NCBI GenBank assembly: GCA_017744915.1
Contig: JAGIAH010000009.1
Location: 434,001-498,000 of the forward strand
DNA: 64,000 bases
Direction: 5' to 3'
Origin: Agrobacterium tumefaciens
GTDB taxonomy: Bacteria; Pseudomonadota; Alphaproteobacteria; Rhizobiales; Rhizobiaceae
Shown here one piece after another: positions 17,700-27,681 of this stretch. Made by a program: the position numbers and the translations under genes. The first letter of the stretch is position 1. Each line of letters opens with the position of its first letter. The notes below the pieces were generated by a model. That model ran no database searches. It was not told the origin of the DNA and saw only the letters and a list, made by a program, of their open reading frames with translations.

Positions 17700-18977
17700 A
17701 TGAGTATTTTCGGCACTATGCGAACCGGTGTGTCCGGCATGAATGCACAGGCGAACAAGCTGGGCACCGTGGGCGACAACATCGCCAACGCAAGCACCAC
17801 CGGCTACAAGCGTGCATCGACGTCGTTCTCCTCGCTCGTTCTGCCCTCCTCGTCGGGCAGCTATGCTTCCGGCGGCGTGCAGTCCAACGTTCGTTACAGC
17901 ATTTCGGAGCAGGGCAACCTCTCCTACACCACCTCGAGCACCGATCTTGCCATTCAGGGTAACGGTTTCTTCGTGGTCCAGGATGGTGCAGGCACGCCTT
18001 ACCTCACGCGCGCCGGTTCCTTCGTGAAGAATGCGGAAGGCTACCTGGAAAACGCGGCCGGCTTCCAGCTGATGGGTTACCCCTACGGCTCCAACCCGCC
18101 GGCAGCTGTGGTCAACGGCTTTACCGGTCTTGAGGCGATCAACGTCAACAATTTCGGTCTGACGGCATCTCCCTCCACGCAGGGCAGCTTCCCCGCAAAC
18201 CTCAATCGCGACGATAAGGCCGCGACGGCGCCGCTTCCGAGCACCAACTCCGCAACTGCGGCGTTCGGCAACAAGACGTCGTTGACGGCATTCGACAGCG
18301 GTGGTGCGAAGGTTCTCTACGATTTCTATTACACCAAGACGGGTGACAACACCTGGGAGGTGTCGGTCTATCGTCAGGATCAGTCGACCAATGGCGGTTT
18401 CCCTTATACGGCGACTGCACCGGCAACCCTTGTTAAGGAAACGGTGGATCTGGAGTTCGATCCCGCTACCAACAAGCTCACGACCGCATCTCCGAAATCG
18501 ATCACCATCAATGACGACAACAGCGGCGTGGCGCAGGCGATCAATATCGACCTGTCGGAAATGACGCAGTTCTCCACGAAATTCACGCCCGGCACCGCGA
18601 TCCTGGATGGCAACGGCCCGAGCCAGATCAAGGATGTCGAAATCGGCAAGGACGGTGTGGTGACGGCGGTTTATCAGGATGGCGGCCGTCGCAACATCTA
18701 CCAGCTGGCTCTCGCCACGGTGCCGAGCGTCGACAATCTCAGCCCGCAGAACGGTAACGTCTACCTGCCCAGCAACGAGTCGGGTGTCGTCACCATCGGT
18801 TTCCCGCAGTCGGGAAGCTTTGGTTACGTTCAGAAGGGTGCGCTGGAGGGCTCGAATGTCGATATCGCCAGCGAACTTACCGACATGATTGAATCCCAGC
18901 GTATCTACACAGCGAATTCGAAGGTCTTCCAGACTGGATCGGATTTGATGGACGTCCTGATCAATCTGAAGAGATAA
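17700..18977 (+). CDS. flgE: flagellar hook protein FlgE
   Basis: A 425-residue axial protein. The N-terminus (GTMRTGVSGMNAQANKLGTVG, DNIANASTTGYKRA) and C-terminus (ASELTDMIESQRIYTANSKV, ending DVLINLKR) are the paired helices of hook/rod proteins. The middle carries QGNGFFVVQDGAGTPYLTRAGSF. Length fits FlgE rather than rod proteins. It assembles outside the cell under FlgD caps with length set by FliK. It follows rem by 105 bases, a gap with only a weak 6-bp inverted repeat (17606-17611/17624-17629) that could end rem transcription. flgK follows in 21 bases. Confidence 0.96.
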   Translation: MSIFGTMRTGVSGMNAQANKLGTVGDNIANASTTGYKRASTSFSSLVLPSSSGSYASGGVQSNVRYSISEQGNLSYTTSSTDLAIQGNGFFVVQDGAGTPYLTRAGSFVKNAEGYLENAAGFQLMGYPYGSNPPAAVVNGFTGLEAINVNNFGLTASPSTQGSFPANLNRDDKAATAPLPSTNSATAAFGNKTSLTAFDSGGAKVLYDFYYTKTGDNTWEVSVYRQDQSTNGGFPYTATAPATLVKETVDLEFDPATNKLTTASPKSITINDDNSGVAQAINIDLSEMTQFSTKFTPGTAILDGNGPSQIKDVEIGKDGVVTAVYQDGGRRNIYQLALATVPSVDNLSPQNGNVYLPSNESGVVTIGFPQSGSFGYVQKGALEGSNVDIASELTDMIESQRIYTANSKVFQTGSDLMDVLINLKR

Positions 18978-18998
18978 TATTCTCACGAGGACAGATGA

Positions 18999-20477
18999 AT
19001 GTCGCTCACGTCAGCAATGAATACTGCGCAGTCGATTTTCAATAATACAGGTAAGCAGACGGACGTTACCTCGAAGAACATTGCCAATGTCGGCAATGCG
19101 AATTACGTCAAGCGAACCGCCATTCTCGGCACGACCATGGCCGGAGCGAGTATCGTCTCCAATGGCCGTGCCCAGAATGAAAGTCTTCTCAGGCAGACAA
19201 TCTCCAGTTCTTCCCTCGCTTCGGGCCAGAAGACCGTTTTGACCGGTCTCGAGGAGATGAAGAGCATTTTCGGCGGGAATGACTACGAAAGTTCTCCTTC
19301 CACCTATATGAAGGAATTGCTCAAGAGCCTTGTTGGTTATGCAGCCAAGCCGAGCGATTCCGCTTTGGCCGCGACGGTGGTGACCGCCGCCACGGACGTT
19401 GCCAGTTCCCTGAACAAGGCTTCGGCCGAATTGCAGTCGATGCGCCTGCGCGCCGACAAGGAAATCACCCTTCAGGTCGACAAGCTGAATGATCTGCTTG
19501 CGAAATTTGAAGAGGCCAATAACGAGGTCAAGGCGCAGACGGCGATTGGCGGCGATCCGAGCGACGCCCTCGATCAGCGCGAAGCGCTTGTTAAGGACAT
19601 CTCGTCCATTATCGGCGTCAATGCCGTCACGCGTCCAAACAATGATGTCGCGCTCTATACGACGGATGGTGCGACGCTGTTCGAGATCGTACCGCGCAAG
19701 GTGACCTTCAACCAGCAGCCGGGCTACGACGCGACGACGACCGGCAACGCAATTTATATCGATGGCGTGGCGCTCAAGGCGGGCACCGGCAGCAACACGA
19801 CGGCGGAGGGTTCGCTTCAGGGCCTGATGCAGCTTCGTGACGATCTGGTGCCGACCATGCAAAGCCAGCTCGACGAGATCGCGCGCGGTCTGATCACCAT
19901 GTTTGCGGAAAAGCCGGCTGATGCAACCGCTGGCCTGCCGAACATGCCGGGCCTGTTTACCTATGGCTCTCCCCCGGCGACGACCATTCCGGCGGATGGG
20001 GTTGTCTCTCCCGGGCTCGCCGCCAGCATTACCGTCAACCCGGCGTTAATTATTTCTAAAGGTGGCAATCCGGAATTGTTGCGTGATGGTGGTATCAACG
20101 GTACCGATTATATCATCAATAGCACGACTTCGGGCGGAACCGGTTTCTCCGCGCTGATCGACAGTTATGTCACTGCTTTCGACGCACCCATGAATTTTTC
20201 CGCGTCGACACGTATCGATACGAATACCAGCATCCTGAAATACGGCACCAACTCGATGGGGTGGCTCGAACAGGAACGTTCCGGTGCGACTTCGGCAAAC
20301 GAGGCGAAAAGCGCGCTTTATGAGCGCTCGTCCACTTCCTATTCGAACAATACGGCGGTCAGCCTGGATGAGGAGCTCTCGCTGCTCATGGATATCGAAC
20401 AATCTTACAAGGCGGCCACGAAGCTGGTGACGACAGTGGATGAAATGCTCAAGTCGCTGATGGACATGGTGAGGTAA
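18999..20477 (+). CDS. flgK: hook-filament junction protein FlgK (HAP1)
   Basis: A 492-residue axial protein. The N-terminus has the HAP1 pattern (QSIFNNTGKQTDVTSKNIAN) and the C-terminus reads AVSLDEELSLLMDIEQSYKAA, then VTTVDEMLKSLMDMVR, both typical of FlgK. The central part (DALDQREALVKDIS) is the helical linker seen in FlgK. FlgK is the first hook-filament junction protein. It is followed after three bases by flgL, and the two products form adjacent rings between the hook and filament. CACGAGGACAG precedes the ATG. Confidence 0.95.
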   Translation: MSLTSAMNTAQSIFNNTGKQTDVTSKNIANVGNANYVKRTAILGTTMAGASIVSNGRAQNESLLRQTISSSSLASGQKTVLTGLEEMKSIFGGNDYESSPSTYMKELLKSLVGYAAKPSDSALAATVVTAATDVASSLNKASAELQSMRLRADKEITLQVDKLNDLLAKFEEANNEVKAQTAIGGDPSDALDQREALVKDISSIIGVNAVTRPNNDVALYTTDGATLFEIVPRKVTFNQQPGYDATTTGNAIYIDGVALKAGTGSNTTAEGSLQGLMQLRDDLVPTMQSQLDEIARGLITMFAEKPADATAGLPNMPGLFTYGSPPATTIPADGVVSPGLAASITVNPALIISKGGNPELLRDGGINGTDYIINSTTSGGTGFSALIDSYVTAFDAPMNFSASTRIDTNTSILKYGTNSMGWLEQERSGATSANEAKSALYERSSTSYSNNTAVSLDEELSLLMDIEQSYKAATKLVTTVDEMLKSLMDMVR

Positions 20478-20480
20478 ACG

Positions 20481-21578
20481 ATGAAAACGTCCTTCATTTC
20501 ATCGCTGGCAATGCAGAACAGCATGCGCAGCACCATCCTCAAAGCCCAGCTTGAGATGACCAATCTCAATACGGAGCTGACGACGGGCAAACATGCGGAT
20601 CTCGGCGTGACGCTGGGCGCCAATACGGCGCGCAGCCTCGATCTCAATCGCGATGTCGACCGTCTCCAGTCAAACATCACCATCAATGCGTTCGCCACCC
20701 AGCGTCTTGAATCCTCTCAGGCCGCTCTGACGTCGATGGCGACGGCGGCTAACAAGATCCAGAGCGTCGTGTTGACCACCAACGGAGCGGAGGCCCCGAC
20801 GACGGCGGTCGTGCTTCAGACCATTACCGACGCCTATAAGACCTTTACCGGTTTTGCCAATACGGCGGTCGGGGGTGAGTACCTGTTTTCGGGTATCAAT
20901 ACCGATGTGCAGCCGGTCGATGACTATTTTGCAGAAGGATCGACGCTGAAGACGGCCTATGATGCCGAGTTGAACGCTTTCCTCGCGACGGCCGGTGTGT
21001 CCAAGCCCTCGGACCTGACCAAGGACCAGGTCAGCGCGTTCATGACGCATATCGAGGGTGTCTTTAACGGCACCACCACCGTGACGAACCCGCCGCATAC
21101 CGGCCTGGACGGCACCCAGAATTACGATTTCTGGACGACTTTCGGTTCCAAGGCGAGCGACACGAACATGACGAGCCGCGTCAGCCAGAATGAGGTGGTG
21201 CAAAGTTCGACGAACAGCAATTCGCAGGGAATGCGCTATTTCGCAATGACGGCTGTCACCGCCATGACTTTTCTCGACAGCAGCGTGAGCAGTGAGATTC
21301 GCGCCATGGTGGCTTCGCAGTCCGGCACGAATATCGGTAAGGCCATTGACGGCCTGAACCAGCAGGCGAGTAGCCTCGGCCTTTCCCAGGAGCGCGTCAA
21401 GAAGTCGAACGATTCCCTGGCGGCGCAGAAAAAGATCATCGAAACGCATCTGCTGGATATTGAGGGGATCGATACTTACGAGGCGAAGACCCGTCTCGAT
21501 CTGCTGCAGCAGCAGATCGAAATCGCATACAGCCTCACGTCGCGTCTGCAAAAAATGAGTCTGGTGAACTACCTCTGA
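20481..21578 (+). CDS. flgL: hook-filament junction protein FlgL (HAP3)
   Basis: A 365-residue flagellin-like protein. The N-terminal helix region (SSLAMQNSMRSTILKAQLEM, then ELTTGKHADLGVTLG) and the C-terminal region (YEAKTRLDLLQQQIEIAYSL, ending RLQKMSLVNYL) are the FlgL hallmarks. The middle domain is variable and Thr-rich. It forms the second junction ring on which filament growth starts. It begins three bases after the flgK stop and ends 34 bases before flaF. Confidence 0.94.
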   Translation: MKTSFISSLAMQNSMRSTILKAQLEMTNLNTELTTGKHADLGVTLGANTARSLDLNRDVDRLQSNITINAFATQRLESSQAALTSMATAANKIQSVVLTTNGAEAPTTAVVLQTITDAYKTFTGFANTAVGGEYLFSGINTDVQPVDDYFAEGSTLKTAYDAELNAFLATAGVSKPSDLTKDQVSAFMTHIEGVFNGTTTVTNPPHTGLDGTQNYDFWTTFGSKASDTNMTSRVSQNEVVQSSTNSNSQGMRYFAMTAVTAMTFLDSSVSSEIRAMVASQSGTNIGKAIDGLNQQASSLGLSQERVKKSNDSLAAQKKIIETHLLDIEGIDTYEAKTRLDLLQQQIEIAYSLTSRLQKMSLVNYL

Positions 21579-21612
21579 TGAACAGGGGTGGCGGCAGATA
21601 AAGGATACATGA

Positions 21613-21957
21613 ATGTACCAGTTTTCCTACGCCGAAATCATGGAGGATGGTGTCGCAAACGCGAAAGATCGCGAGCGACAGGCGTTGAACAAATCGATCG
21701 AACTGCTTGTGGAGGCAAAGGATAGCTCTTCCCAGCGCCATACGATCGAAGCACTTTTTTACACTCGGCGGGTCTGGATCCGCTTCATTGAGGACCTCAA
21801 GCAGCCGGATAACCAGCTGGCCATGGAGCTGAGGGCCAATCTGATCTCGATCGCGATCTGGATCTTGAAAGAGTGCGAGCTGATCCGGAAACGTCAGTCG
21901 ACGAATTTCCAGGGCATAATTGACGTGACAACCATCATCAGGGATGGACTGAAATGA
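21613..21957 (+). CDS. flaF: flagellin synthesis regulator FlaF
   Basis: A 114-residue helical cytoplasmic protein beginning [20 protein letters not shown], with [20 protein letters not shown] in the middle and a C-terminal [11 protein letters not shown]. This is the alphaproteobacterial FlaF family, needed for flagellin synthesis and secretion in Caulobacter and acting against FlbT. It overlaps flbT by four bases (ATGA), so the two antagonists are made together. Length matches the family. Confidence 0.94.
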   Translation: MYQFSYAEIMEDGVANAKDRERQALNKSIELLVEAKDSSSQRHTIEALFYTRRVWIRFIEDLKQPDNQLAMELRANLISIAIWILKECELIRKRQSTNFQGIIDVTTIIRDGLK

Positions 21958-22403
21958 AAAGTACACTTCGAATTTCGCTGAAATCGGGCGAAAAGATTTT
22001 CATCAACGGCGCGGTTCTGCGTGTGGATCGCAAGGTCGCGCTCGAATTCCTGAACGATGTCACCTTCCTGCTCGAAAACCACGTTCTGCAGCCCGATCAG
22101 GCGACGACGCCGCTCCGGCAGCTTTATTTCATCGCGCAGATGATCCTCATCAACCCGGAAGGGCGCGAGCAGTCCACCAACATGTTCCGCAAGTCGGTCA
22201 GCATGCTGCTGAACTGCTTCCAGCATGACGAGGTTCTGGCGGAACTCAAGCGGATCGACGGCCTGGTCGCCTCCGGCAAGGCTTTCGAAGCGCTGAAGGC
22301 CATTCGTGGTCTTTATCCGATCGAGGAAAAGATCCTCAACAATCAGGAAATGACCCCGGCAACGATCGAACAGATTCGCAAGGAGATCGCACCATGGCGG
22401 TAG
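21954..22403 (+). CDS. flbT: flagellin mRNA repressor FlbT
   Basis: A 149-residue protein beginning [20 protein letters not shown], the FlbT signature, with [20 protein letters not shown] and [19 protein letters not shown]. FlbT is an alphaproteobacterial post-transcriptional regulator that binds flagellin mRNA leaders and destabilises them until the hook is complete. The start overlaps the flaF stop, and the end overlaps the flgD start by 10 bases, indicating tight coupling. A plausible local target is the structured region before flaD (9641-9677), although I cannot show this. Confidence 0.95.
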   Translation: MKSTLRISLKSGEKIFINGAVLRVDRKVALEFLNDVTFLLENHVLQPDQATTPLRQLYFIAQMILINPEGREQSTNMFRKSVSMLLNCFQHDEVLAELKRIDGLVASGKAFEALKAIRGLYPIEEKILNNQEMTPATIEQIRKEIAPWR

Positions 22404-22864
22404 ATGCAGTCAACTCGGCAACCGCTAACCCCTGGGCCAATGCCGGTGCGAGCAGCAGTGACAAGAATGCGGCCTCGCTGAACTATGACAGCTTCCTGAA
22501 GCTCCTCATCGCCCAGATGAAGAACCAGGATCCGACCAGCCCGATGGATGCGGGCCAGCAGATGTCGCAGCTCGCAAGCTTCTCGCAGGTCGAGCAGACG
22601 ATCAAGACCAACACCCACCTGAAGAGCATGCTGCAGGCAGAAGCCCTGACACGCGCGTCCGATCTTGTCGGCAAGACCGTCATGAGCGCCGACGACAAGG
22701 TTACCGGTGTGGTGAAGGAAGTCGAAGTCTATTCGGACGGCGTCATCGCCATCACCGAAGCTGGTGACAAGGTGCTGCTGCAGGCCGGTGTCACCTTCTC
22801 CAACGGCCCGATCAAGAGTACATCTGCTAACGGAACCGATTCGAACAACTCGGCCGGTTCGTGA
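22394..22864 (+). CDS. flgD: hook capping protein FlgD
   Basis: A 156-residue protein, short for FlgD and typical of rhizobia. The conserved N-terminal half includes [20 protein letters not shown], followed by [21 protein letters not shown], the FlgD N-terminal signature. A short beta region ([21 protein letters not shown]) follows, in place of the longer C-terminal Ig-like and TUDOR-like domains of enteric FlgD. It acts outside the cell as the scaffold for FlgE polymerisation. It overlaps flbT by 10 bases; a hairpin at 22873-22891 follows the stop. Confidence 0.94.
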   Translation: MAVDAVNSATANPWANAGASSSDKNAASLNYDSFLKLLIAQMKNQDPTSPMDAGQQMSQLASFSQVEQTIKTNTHLKSMLQAEALTRASDLVGKTVMSADDKVTGVVKEVEVYSDGVIAITEAGDKVLLQAGVTFSNGPIKSTSANGTDSNNSAGS

Positions 22865-22872
22865 ATATGAAG

Positions 22873-22891
22873 AGGCGGCATCACGCCGCCT
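22873..22891 (+). terminator. short GC-rich hairpin between flgD and fliQ
   Basis: AGGCGGC (22873-22879) and GCCGCCT (22885-22891) pair perfectly around a five-base loop, followed by only TTTC. The weak T run suggests attenuation or RNA processing rather than full termination before fliQ at 22913. Confidence 0.45.
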
Positions 22892-22912
22892 TTCAGGAAT
22901 AAGGATGCGACG

Positions 22913-23179
22913 ATGAACGAGGCCGATGCGCTTGATATCATGCAGGCGGCAGTCTGGACCGTTCTCGTCGCGGCCGGTCCGGCGGTTCTCGCCGCCATGA
23001 TCGTCGGTGTCGCCATTGCCTTCATTCAGGCCCTGACCCAGGTTCAGGAAATGACGCTGACCTTCGTTCCCAAGATCGTCACGATCATGATTGTTCTCGG
23101 TGTCGCCGCCCCCTTCGTGGGCGCGCAGATATCGCTTTTCTCCAATCTCGTCTTCTCCCGCATCCAATCCGGCTTCTGA
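22913..23179 (+). CDS. fliQ: flagellar export gate protein FliQ
   Basis: An 88-residue, two-helix inner-membrane protein. Helix one is around residues 13-37 (AAVWTVLVAAGPAVLAAMIVG) followed by the conserved FIQALTQVQEMTLTFVPK. Helix two is around residues 52-72. This is the standard FliQ length and pattern. FliQ forms the export gate with FliP, FliR, FlhA and FlhB. AATAAGGATGCGACG precedes the ATG. It is separated from flhA by 158 bases containing a hairpin. Confidence 0.96.
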   Translation: MNEADALDIMQAAVWTVLVAAGPAVLAAMIVGVAIAFIQALTQVQEMTLTFVPKIVTIMIVLGVAAPFVGAQISLFSNLVFSRIQSGF

Positions 23180-23211
23180 CGCCGTTTCCTCGATATGCCA
23201 CCCTCGCGCAA

Positions 23212-23239
23212 GCTTCAGCGGCTAGGGATAGGCTGAAGC
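23212..23239. other. 8-bp inverted repeat in the fliQ-flhA gap
   Basis: GCTTCAGC (23212-23219) and GCTGAAGC (23232-23239) pair exactly around a 12-base spacer. The 158-base gap (23180-23337) has no gene. The repeat may be a weak 3' hairpin of fliQ or a protein site for flhA control; there is no T run. Confidence 0.4.
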
Positions 23240-23337
23240 ATCGGACCGACCTGCGCGAGCGTTTGTCGAAAGCCGATGCCGTGGAACCGTGCGGCGGCTT
23301 TCCGTCGCCCTTCTCATGAAGAGACAGGACGAATTTT

Positions 23338-25425
23338 ATGGCGCAACCACCAGTCATTTCCCTGCCCAAGGTCAGTCCGAGCACGCGCGATATCGGCTTT
23401 GCACTGGGCATCGTGGCGATCCTCTGCGTCCTCTTCCTGCCTATTCCGGTCATGCTGGTCGATATCGGCCTGGCGTTCTCGATCGCGCTCTCGGTCCTCA
23501 TCCTCATGGTGGCGCTCTGGATCCAGCGGCCGCTGGATTTCTCGTCTTTCCCGACCGTGCTGCTGATCGCGACCATGATCCGCCTGTCGCTGAACATTGC
23601 GACGACACGCGTCATCCTGTCCCACGGCAATGAGGGGCCGACGGCGGCCGGCGGCGTGATTGCCGGCTTTTCCAGCCTCGTCATGTCCGGGGATTTCGTG
23701 ATCGGTCTGATCGTCTTCCTGATCCTGATCACCGTCAACTTCATCGTCATCACCAAGGGTGCGACGCGTATCGCCGAAGTCGGCGCGCGCTTCACCCTCG
23801 ATGCCATTCCCGGCAAGCAGATGTCGATCGATGCGGATCTGTCCGCCGGCATCATCGATGAAAAGGAAGCGCAGCGCCGCCGCCGGGAGCTGGAAGAGGA
23901 AAGCTCCTTCTTCGGTTCGATGGACGGTGCCTCGAAGTTCGTGCGCGGCGACGCGATCGCCGGCCTCATCATCACCGCGATTAACGTCTTCGGCGGCATC
24001 ATCATCGGTTATTTCCGCCATGGCATGCCGATCGGCGAAGCGGCTGATGTTTTCGTCAAGCTTTCGGTCGGTGACGGTATCGTTTCGCAGATCCCGGCCC
24101 TGATCGTATCGCTGGCAGCCGGCCTTCTGGTGTCGCGCGGCGGCACGGCCGGTTCGACCGATCAGGCGGTGGTCAACCAGCTGAGCGGTTATCCGCGCGC
24201 TCTGATGGTTTCGGCCATGCTGATGGGTCTGCTCGCTATCATTCCGGGCCTTCCCTTCCTGCCCTTCATTTTCCTTGGCGGCATCATGGCCTTCGGCAGC
24301 TGGTATATTCCACGCCAGGCGGAGGCCGAAAGTGCGCTTCGCCGTCAGGAAGAAGAGAACAAGGTTCTCCAGACCACCGAGGCGGAAAAGGACTCGGTCA
24401 AGCAGGTGCTGAAGACGGCCGAGATCGAGCTGGCGCTCGGCAAGCAGGTCTCGACCCGCCTGCTCGGCGCGCATCAGGAACTGGCCTTTCGCGTCGGCAA
24501 GATGCGCAAGAAATTCGCGGCCCAATACGGCTTTGTGGTGCCGGAGATCAAGGTCTCCGACGACATCATGATCCAGGAGAAGGCCTATCAGATCCGCGTC
24601 CACGGCACGACGATCGCGTCGAGCAACCTGCGTGTCGGCGATGTTCTGGTCGTGACGGGGGCAGGGCGCAAGCCGAGCATTCCGGGCGATGAAATCCGCG
24701 AACCAGCCTTCGGCATGCCCGCCGTCTCGATCCTCGAAACCTTCACCGAGGATCTGAAGCGCGAAGGTTTCCACCCGATCGACAACGTCTCGGTGGTGTT
24801 GACGCATCTGAGCGAAGTCATCCGCAACAACCTCCCGCAGCTTCTGTCCTACAAGGACGTCAAGATCCTCATCGACAGGCTCGATCCCGAATACAAGAAA
24901 CTCGCCGATGAAATCTGCTCGTCGCATATGTCCTATTCCGGCCTGCAGGCGGTGCTGAAGCTGCTGCTTGCCGAGCGCGTATCGATCCGCAACCTGCATC
25001 TCATTCTCGAAGCGGTTGCCGAACTCGCACCGCATGTGCGCAAGACGGAACAGATCGTCGAACATGTTCGGGTGCGCATGTCGCAGCAGCTCTGCGGCGA
25101 TCTGGCGGATAATGGCGTGCTGCGCGTCCTGCGCCTCGGCAACAAGTGGGACATGGTGTTCCATCAGGCGCTGAAGCGCGACCAGAAGGGCGAAATCGTC
25201 GAATTCGATATCGATCCCCGCCATCTCGAGGAATTTTCCGAGCAGGCGTCCAAAGTTATCCGTGAATTCATGGATCGTGGCCTGCCCTTTGTCCTTGTAA
25301 CCTCGCCGGAAACGCGGTCCTATGTGCGCATGATTATCGAGCGACTCTTTGCGACCCTGCCGGTTCTTTCGCATGTGGAACTTGCCAAGGGTCTGGAGAT
25401 CAAGATTCTGGGCGCCATTTCATGA
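23338..25425 (+). CDS. flhA: flagellar export protein FlhA
   Basis: A 695-residue protein, family-typical in length. The first 330 residues carry eight hydrophobic helices and the FHIPEP signature region ([42 protein letters not shown], then [20 protein letters not shown]). The cytoplasmic nonamer-ring domain (about residues 345-695) includes [22 protein letters not shown] and [20 protein letters not shown]. It forms the export ring that receives chaperone-substrate complexes. It overlaps fliR by four bases (ATGA). Confidence 0.97.
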   Translation: MAQPPVISLPKVSPSTRDIGFALGIVAILCVLFLPIPVMLVDIGLAFSIALSVLILMVALWIQRPLDFSSFPTVLLIATMIRLSLNIATTRVILSHGNEGPTAAGGVIAGFSSLVMSGDFVIGLIVFLILITVNFIVITKGATRIAEVGARFTLDAIPGKQMSIDADLSAGIIDEKEAQRRRRELEEESSFFGSMDGASKFVRGDAIAGLIITAINVFGGIIIGYFRHGMPIGEAADVFVKLSVGDGIVSQIPALIVSLAAGLLVSRGGTAGSTDQAVVNQLSGYPRALMVSAMLMGLLAIIPGLPFLPFIFLGGIMAFGSWYIPRQAEAESALRRQEEENKVLQTTEAEKDSVKQVLKTAEIELALGKQVSTRLLGAHQELAFRVGKMRKKFAAQYGFVVPEIKVSDDIMIQEKAYQIRVHGTTIASSNLRVGDVLVVTGAGRKPSIPGDEIREPAFGMPAVSILETFTEDLKREGFHPIDNVSVVLTHLSEVIRNNLPQLLSYKDVKILIDRLDPEYKKLADEICSSHMSYSGLQAVLKLLLAERVSIRNLHLILEAVAELAPHVRKTEQIVEHVRVRMSQQLCGDLADNGVLRVLRLGNKWDMVFHQALKRDQKGEIVEFDIDPRHLEEFSEQASKVIREFMDRGLPFVLVTSPETRSYVRMIIERLFATLPVLSHVELAKGLEIKILGAIS

Positions 25426-26177
25426 TAACCGACCCGCAAGGGACAATTATCGCATTGTTCCTTGCCGTTTGCCGCATCGGCGCCTGTTTCATGACCATGC
25501 CGGGCTTTTCCAGCTCGCGCATTTCGCCGCAGATCCGCATGTTGCTCTGTGTGGCGGTGTCCATGGCGCTGCTGCCCGTCTTGTGGGACACGATCTATCC
25601 GAAGGTTTCCGGCGCAAGCCAGGGCACCGTTGTCGGCCTTATCTTCACCGAGATCCTCATCGGTGCCATGTATGGGCTGATAGCACGGTTCTACACGCTT
25701 GGCTTCCAGTTCACCGGCTCGCTCATCGGCGCTTCCATCGGTCTCAGCGCGCCGGGTGGGGCCGATGTCATCGAAGACGTGCAGGAAAACCAGATATCCA
25801 ACTTCATCACCTTTGGCGGCCTGCTGGTGCTGTTCATGCTGGATTTTCACCATATCGTCCTGAAGGCGCTGGTGGATTCCTACAGCGCCACGCCGGTCGG
25901 CGCGCTCATCAGCAGCCAGAAGATGCTGATTACGCTGACCGATACGCTGCGAGCGTCCTTTTCGATCATGCTGCGGCTTGCGAGCCCCTTCGTGATCTAC
26001 GGCCTGATGTTCAACGTCGCCGTCGGCCTCATCAACAAGCTCGCACCGCAGATTCCCGTCTATTTTATCTCGACGCCCTTCGTTCTCGCGGGCGGTCTTT
26101 TCATGCTCTATTTGTCGGTCGCGGCCCTCATCCGGCAATTCGTGGATGGTTTCGGCCCGGTCTTCATCGGCTTTTGA
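25422..26177 (+). CDS. fliR: flagellar export gate protein FliR
   Basis: A 251-residue inner-membrane protein with about six hydrophobic helices. Conserved stretches are [19 protein letters not shown] (residues about 19-37), [17 protein letters not shown] and the C-terminal [20 protein letters not shown], followed by [19 protein letters not shown]. It joins FliP and FliQ in the export pore. It overlaps flhA by four bases and is followed after 15 bases by the next gene, so the export unit probably continues into the small genes to 28220. Confidence 0.96.
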   Translation: MITDPQGTIIALFLAVCRIGACFMTMPGFSSSRISPQIRMLLCVAVSMALLPVLWDTIYPKVSGASQGTVVGLIFTEILIGAMYGLIARFYTLGFQFTGSLIGASIGLSAPGGADVIEDVQENQISNFITFGGLLVLFMLDFHHIVLKALVDSYSATPVGALISSQKMLITLTDTLRASFSIMLRLASPFVIYGLMFNVAVGLINKLAPQIPVYFISTPFVLAGGLFMLYLSVAALIRQFVDGFGPVFIGF

Positions 26178-26192
26178 TCTGGAGAAAACGCG

Positions 26193-26612
26193 ATGGCTTC
26201 GGACAAGCGCTCCGCCAAGCTCAAACGTCTGGTCACCGTCCAGCGGCACATGGAAAAAATGGCCGAGGTGGAATTGGCCGACACCACCCGCACCCGGAGC
26301 GAGGTGGCGCAATCCATGGAGAGCACGCTCGAGGCCATGAGTTCGATGGAGCCTGTGCATCAGACGTTCTCCCGGCATTATTCGGATCGTTATGGCCGCC
26401 TCGTCGTCCAGGACCGCCAGCTGGCCGGTGTGCAGCAGTTTCAGGAAAACAAGGTGCTGAAGGAAAAGACCAAGGCCGACAGGCTGGAGGACCGGATGCA
26501 TATTGCCCGCGATCTCGAGGATCGCGAGGCCGATGATAATGCAATCTATGATTTGTTAGAAATTACGAATGTTTCCCACACACCAGCCTCCAGCAAGGTT
26601 GGCGATCCATAG
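26193..26612 (+). CDS. small coiled-coil protein downstream of fliR (FliJ-like in size and composition)
   Basis: A 139-residue, highly charged helical protein with heptad-like patterns over residues 1-115 (KLKRLVTVQRHMEKMAEVELAD and QEN-KVLKEKTKADRLEDR) and a polar C-terminal tail. It has no signal peptide or membrane segment. Size, coiled-coil nature and location resemble FliJ, the export chaperone escort that contacts FliI and FlhA, but sequence identity to FliJ is not evident. It follows fliR by 15 bases with GGAGAAAACGCG before the ATG. Confidence 0.7.
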   Translation: MASDKRSAKLKRLVTVQRHMEKMAEVELADTTRTRSEVAQSMESTLEAMSSMEPVHQTFSRHYSDRYGRLVVQDRQLAGVQQFQENKVLKEKTKADRLEDRMHIARDLEDREADDNAIYDLLEITNVSHTPASSKVGDP

Positions 26613-26725
26613 TCTATCCCATTGTTGCATCGCGGACGTTTTGAAGGCGTCTTCGGCGATGTTTCTTGATTGAACGAACGCGCCGGTTTTCGTCCGGTAC
26701 GTTCGTCAGCTCGGGAGTTCGGGAC

Positions 26726-27283
26726 GTGGCGATATCGGTTATAAGCGATCTGGTGATGGATGTGGTTCGCGCGGCGGACCCCCAGGAAGTACAGGTCGCC
26801 CAGGAAAAACTGAAGGCGAACAAGGCGGCTTTCGCGGCCACCAGCCTTGCCGATGCCGGCAAGGGCTTCGGCGCCGCTGTCGATATGCTGGATGGCGCTT
26901 CCTCGAAGGCCGGCCTTGGCGACACGAATATTCGTGCGCACCGTACCGAAATTCCCGAAACATACCGTAAATATGAAGCCTCGGTGCTCCAGACCTTCGT
27001 TGCCAACATGCTGCCGAAAGACAGCGAGGAAGTATATGGCAAGGGTAATGCCGGCGAGATCTGGAAAAGCATGATGGCGGAACAGTTTGCCGATACGATT
27101 TCCAGAAATGGCGGCGTCGGCATTGCGGAGCAGGCTTACAAGGATGCGCTGCGGAAAGCCGAAAGCAAAGGCATTACCGACGTATCGATGAATGACAAAG
27201 ACCATAATGCTGCAATTCGGATGGTGGCGGAGTTCGAGCGGCAGGTCCTCGGCGTTTCCAATGATAAAACGGACGAGGCTTGA
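26726..27283 (+). CDS. rod-binding protein, FlgJ N-terminal type (CheL-like)
   Basis: About 185 residues from the GTG at 26726 (VAISVISDLVMDVVRAADPQ), with GGGAG nine bases upstream; an upstream TTG extension looks non-coding. The N-terminal 60 residues are linker-like. Residues 70-150 form the rod-binding domain (YRKYEASVLQTFVANMLPKD, then GEIWKSMMAEQFADTISRNG, then IAEQAYKDAL). Enteric FlgJ adds a muramidase domain that is absent here; the separate transglycosylase at 16062 may supply it. The protein probably guides rod assembly in the periplasm. It is part of the small-gene tail after fliR. Confidence 0.82.
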   Translation: MAISVISDLVMDVVRAADPQEVQVAQEKLKANKAAFAATSLADAGKGFGAAVDMLDGASSKAGLGDTNIRAHRTEIPETYRKYEASVLQTFVANMLPKDSEEVYGKGNAGEIWKSMMAEQFADTISRNGGVGIAEQAYKDALRKAESKGITDVSMNDKDHNAAIRMVAEFERQVLGVSNDKTDEA

Positions 27284-27312
27284 GAATGAAAAACCCTAAC
27301 GAGGAGACAAGC

Positions 27313-27681
27313 ATGGACCTTATGTCGAACGACCACCGTATCCAATCCGTTCTCGGCCGCCTTGAGATGATCATCGACAATGAGAACGACAATATCGGTA
27401 AGGACCCGCAGTTCGACTTCAAGGTCTCCAACGCCCACAAGAGCCGTTGCCTTTATGAGCTGACGATGCTGGTCCGCGATACGCCGCGCGAGGAAATCGC
27501 CGCCGGTTACATGGATCAGGTCAAGGGCATCAAGTCCAAGCTCGCCACCAATGCCAGCCGCGTCGAAGCGCATCTGAACGCGGTTCGCGCTGTTGCCGAT
27601 CTGCTCAAGAGCGCGATCCAGGAAGCCGATACGGACGGCACCTATTCGCAGGAACAGTTCCTTTACGGCGCAGCCTCCTGA
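27313..27681 (+). CDS. FlgN-like flagellar export chaperone (tentative)
   Basis: 122 residues from the ATG at 27313 (MDLMSNDHRIQSVLGRLEMI), chosen because GAGGAG lies eight bases upstream; an in-frame ATG at 27286 is the alternative. It is a small helical cytoplasmic protein with SRCLYELTMLVRDTPREEI and a C-terminal EADTDGTYSQEQF. Length, helix content and the location after a rod-binding gene fit the FlgN class of chaperones for FlgK/FlgL, but the call rests on general resemblance. The stop overlaps the next start by one base (TGATG), so the two are coupled. Confidence 0.6.
   Translation: MDLMSNDHRIQSVLGRLEMIIDNENDNIGKDPQFDFKVSNAHKSRCLYELTMLVRDTPREEIAAGYMDQVKGIKSKLATNASRVEAHLNAVRAVADLLKSAIQEADTDGTYSQEQFLYGAAS

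Noticed and set aside
23314..25374. A 686-codon minus-strand open frame opposite flhA
   Set aside because: It is the complement of flhA with repetitive Arg/Asp/His content; FlhA motifs on the plus strand are unambiguous.
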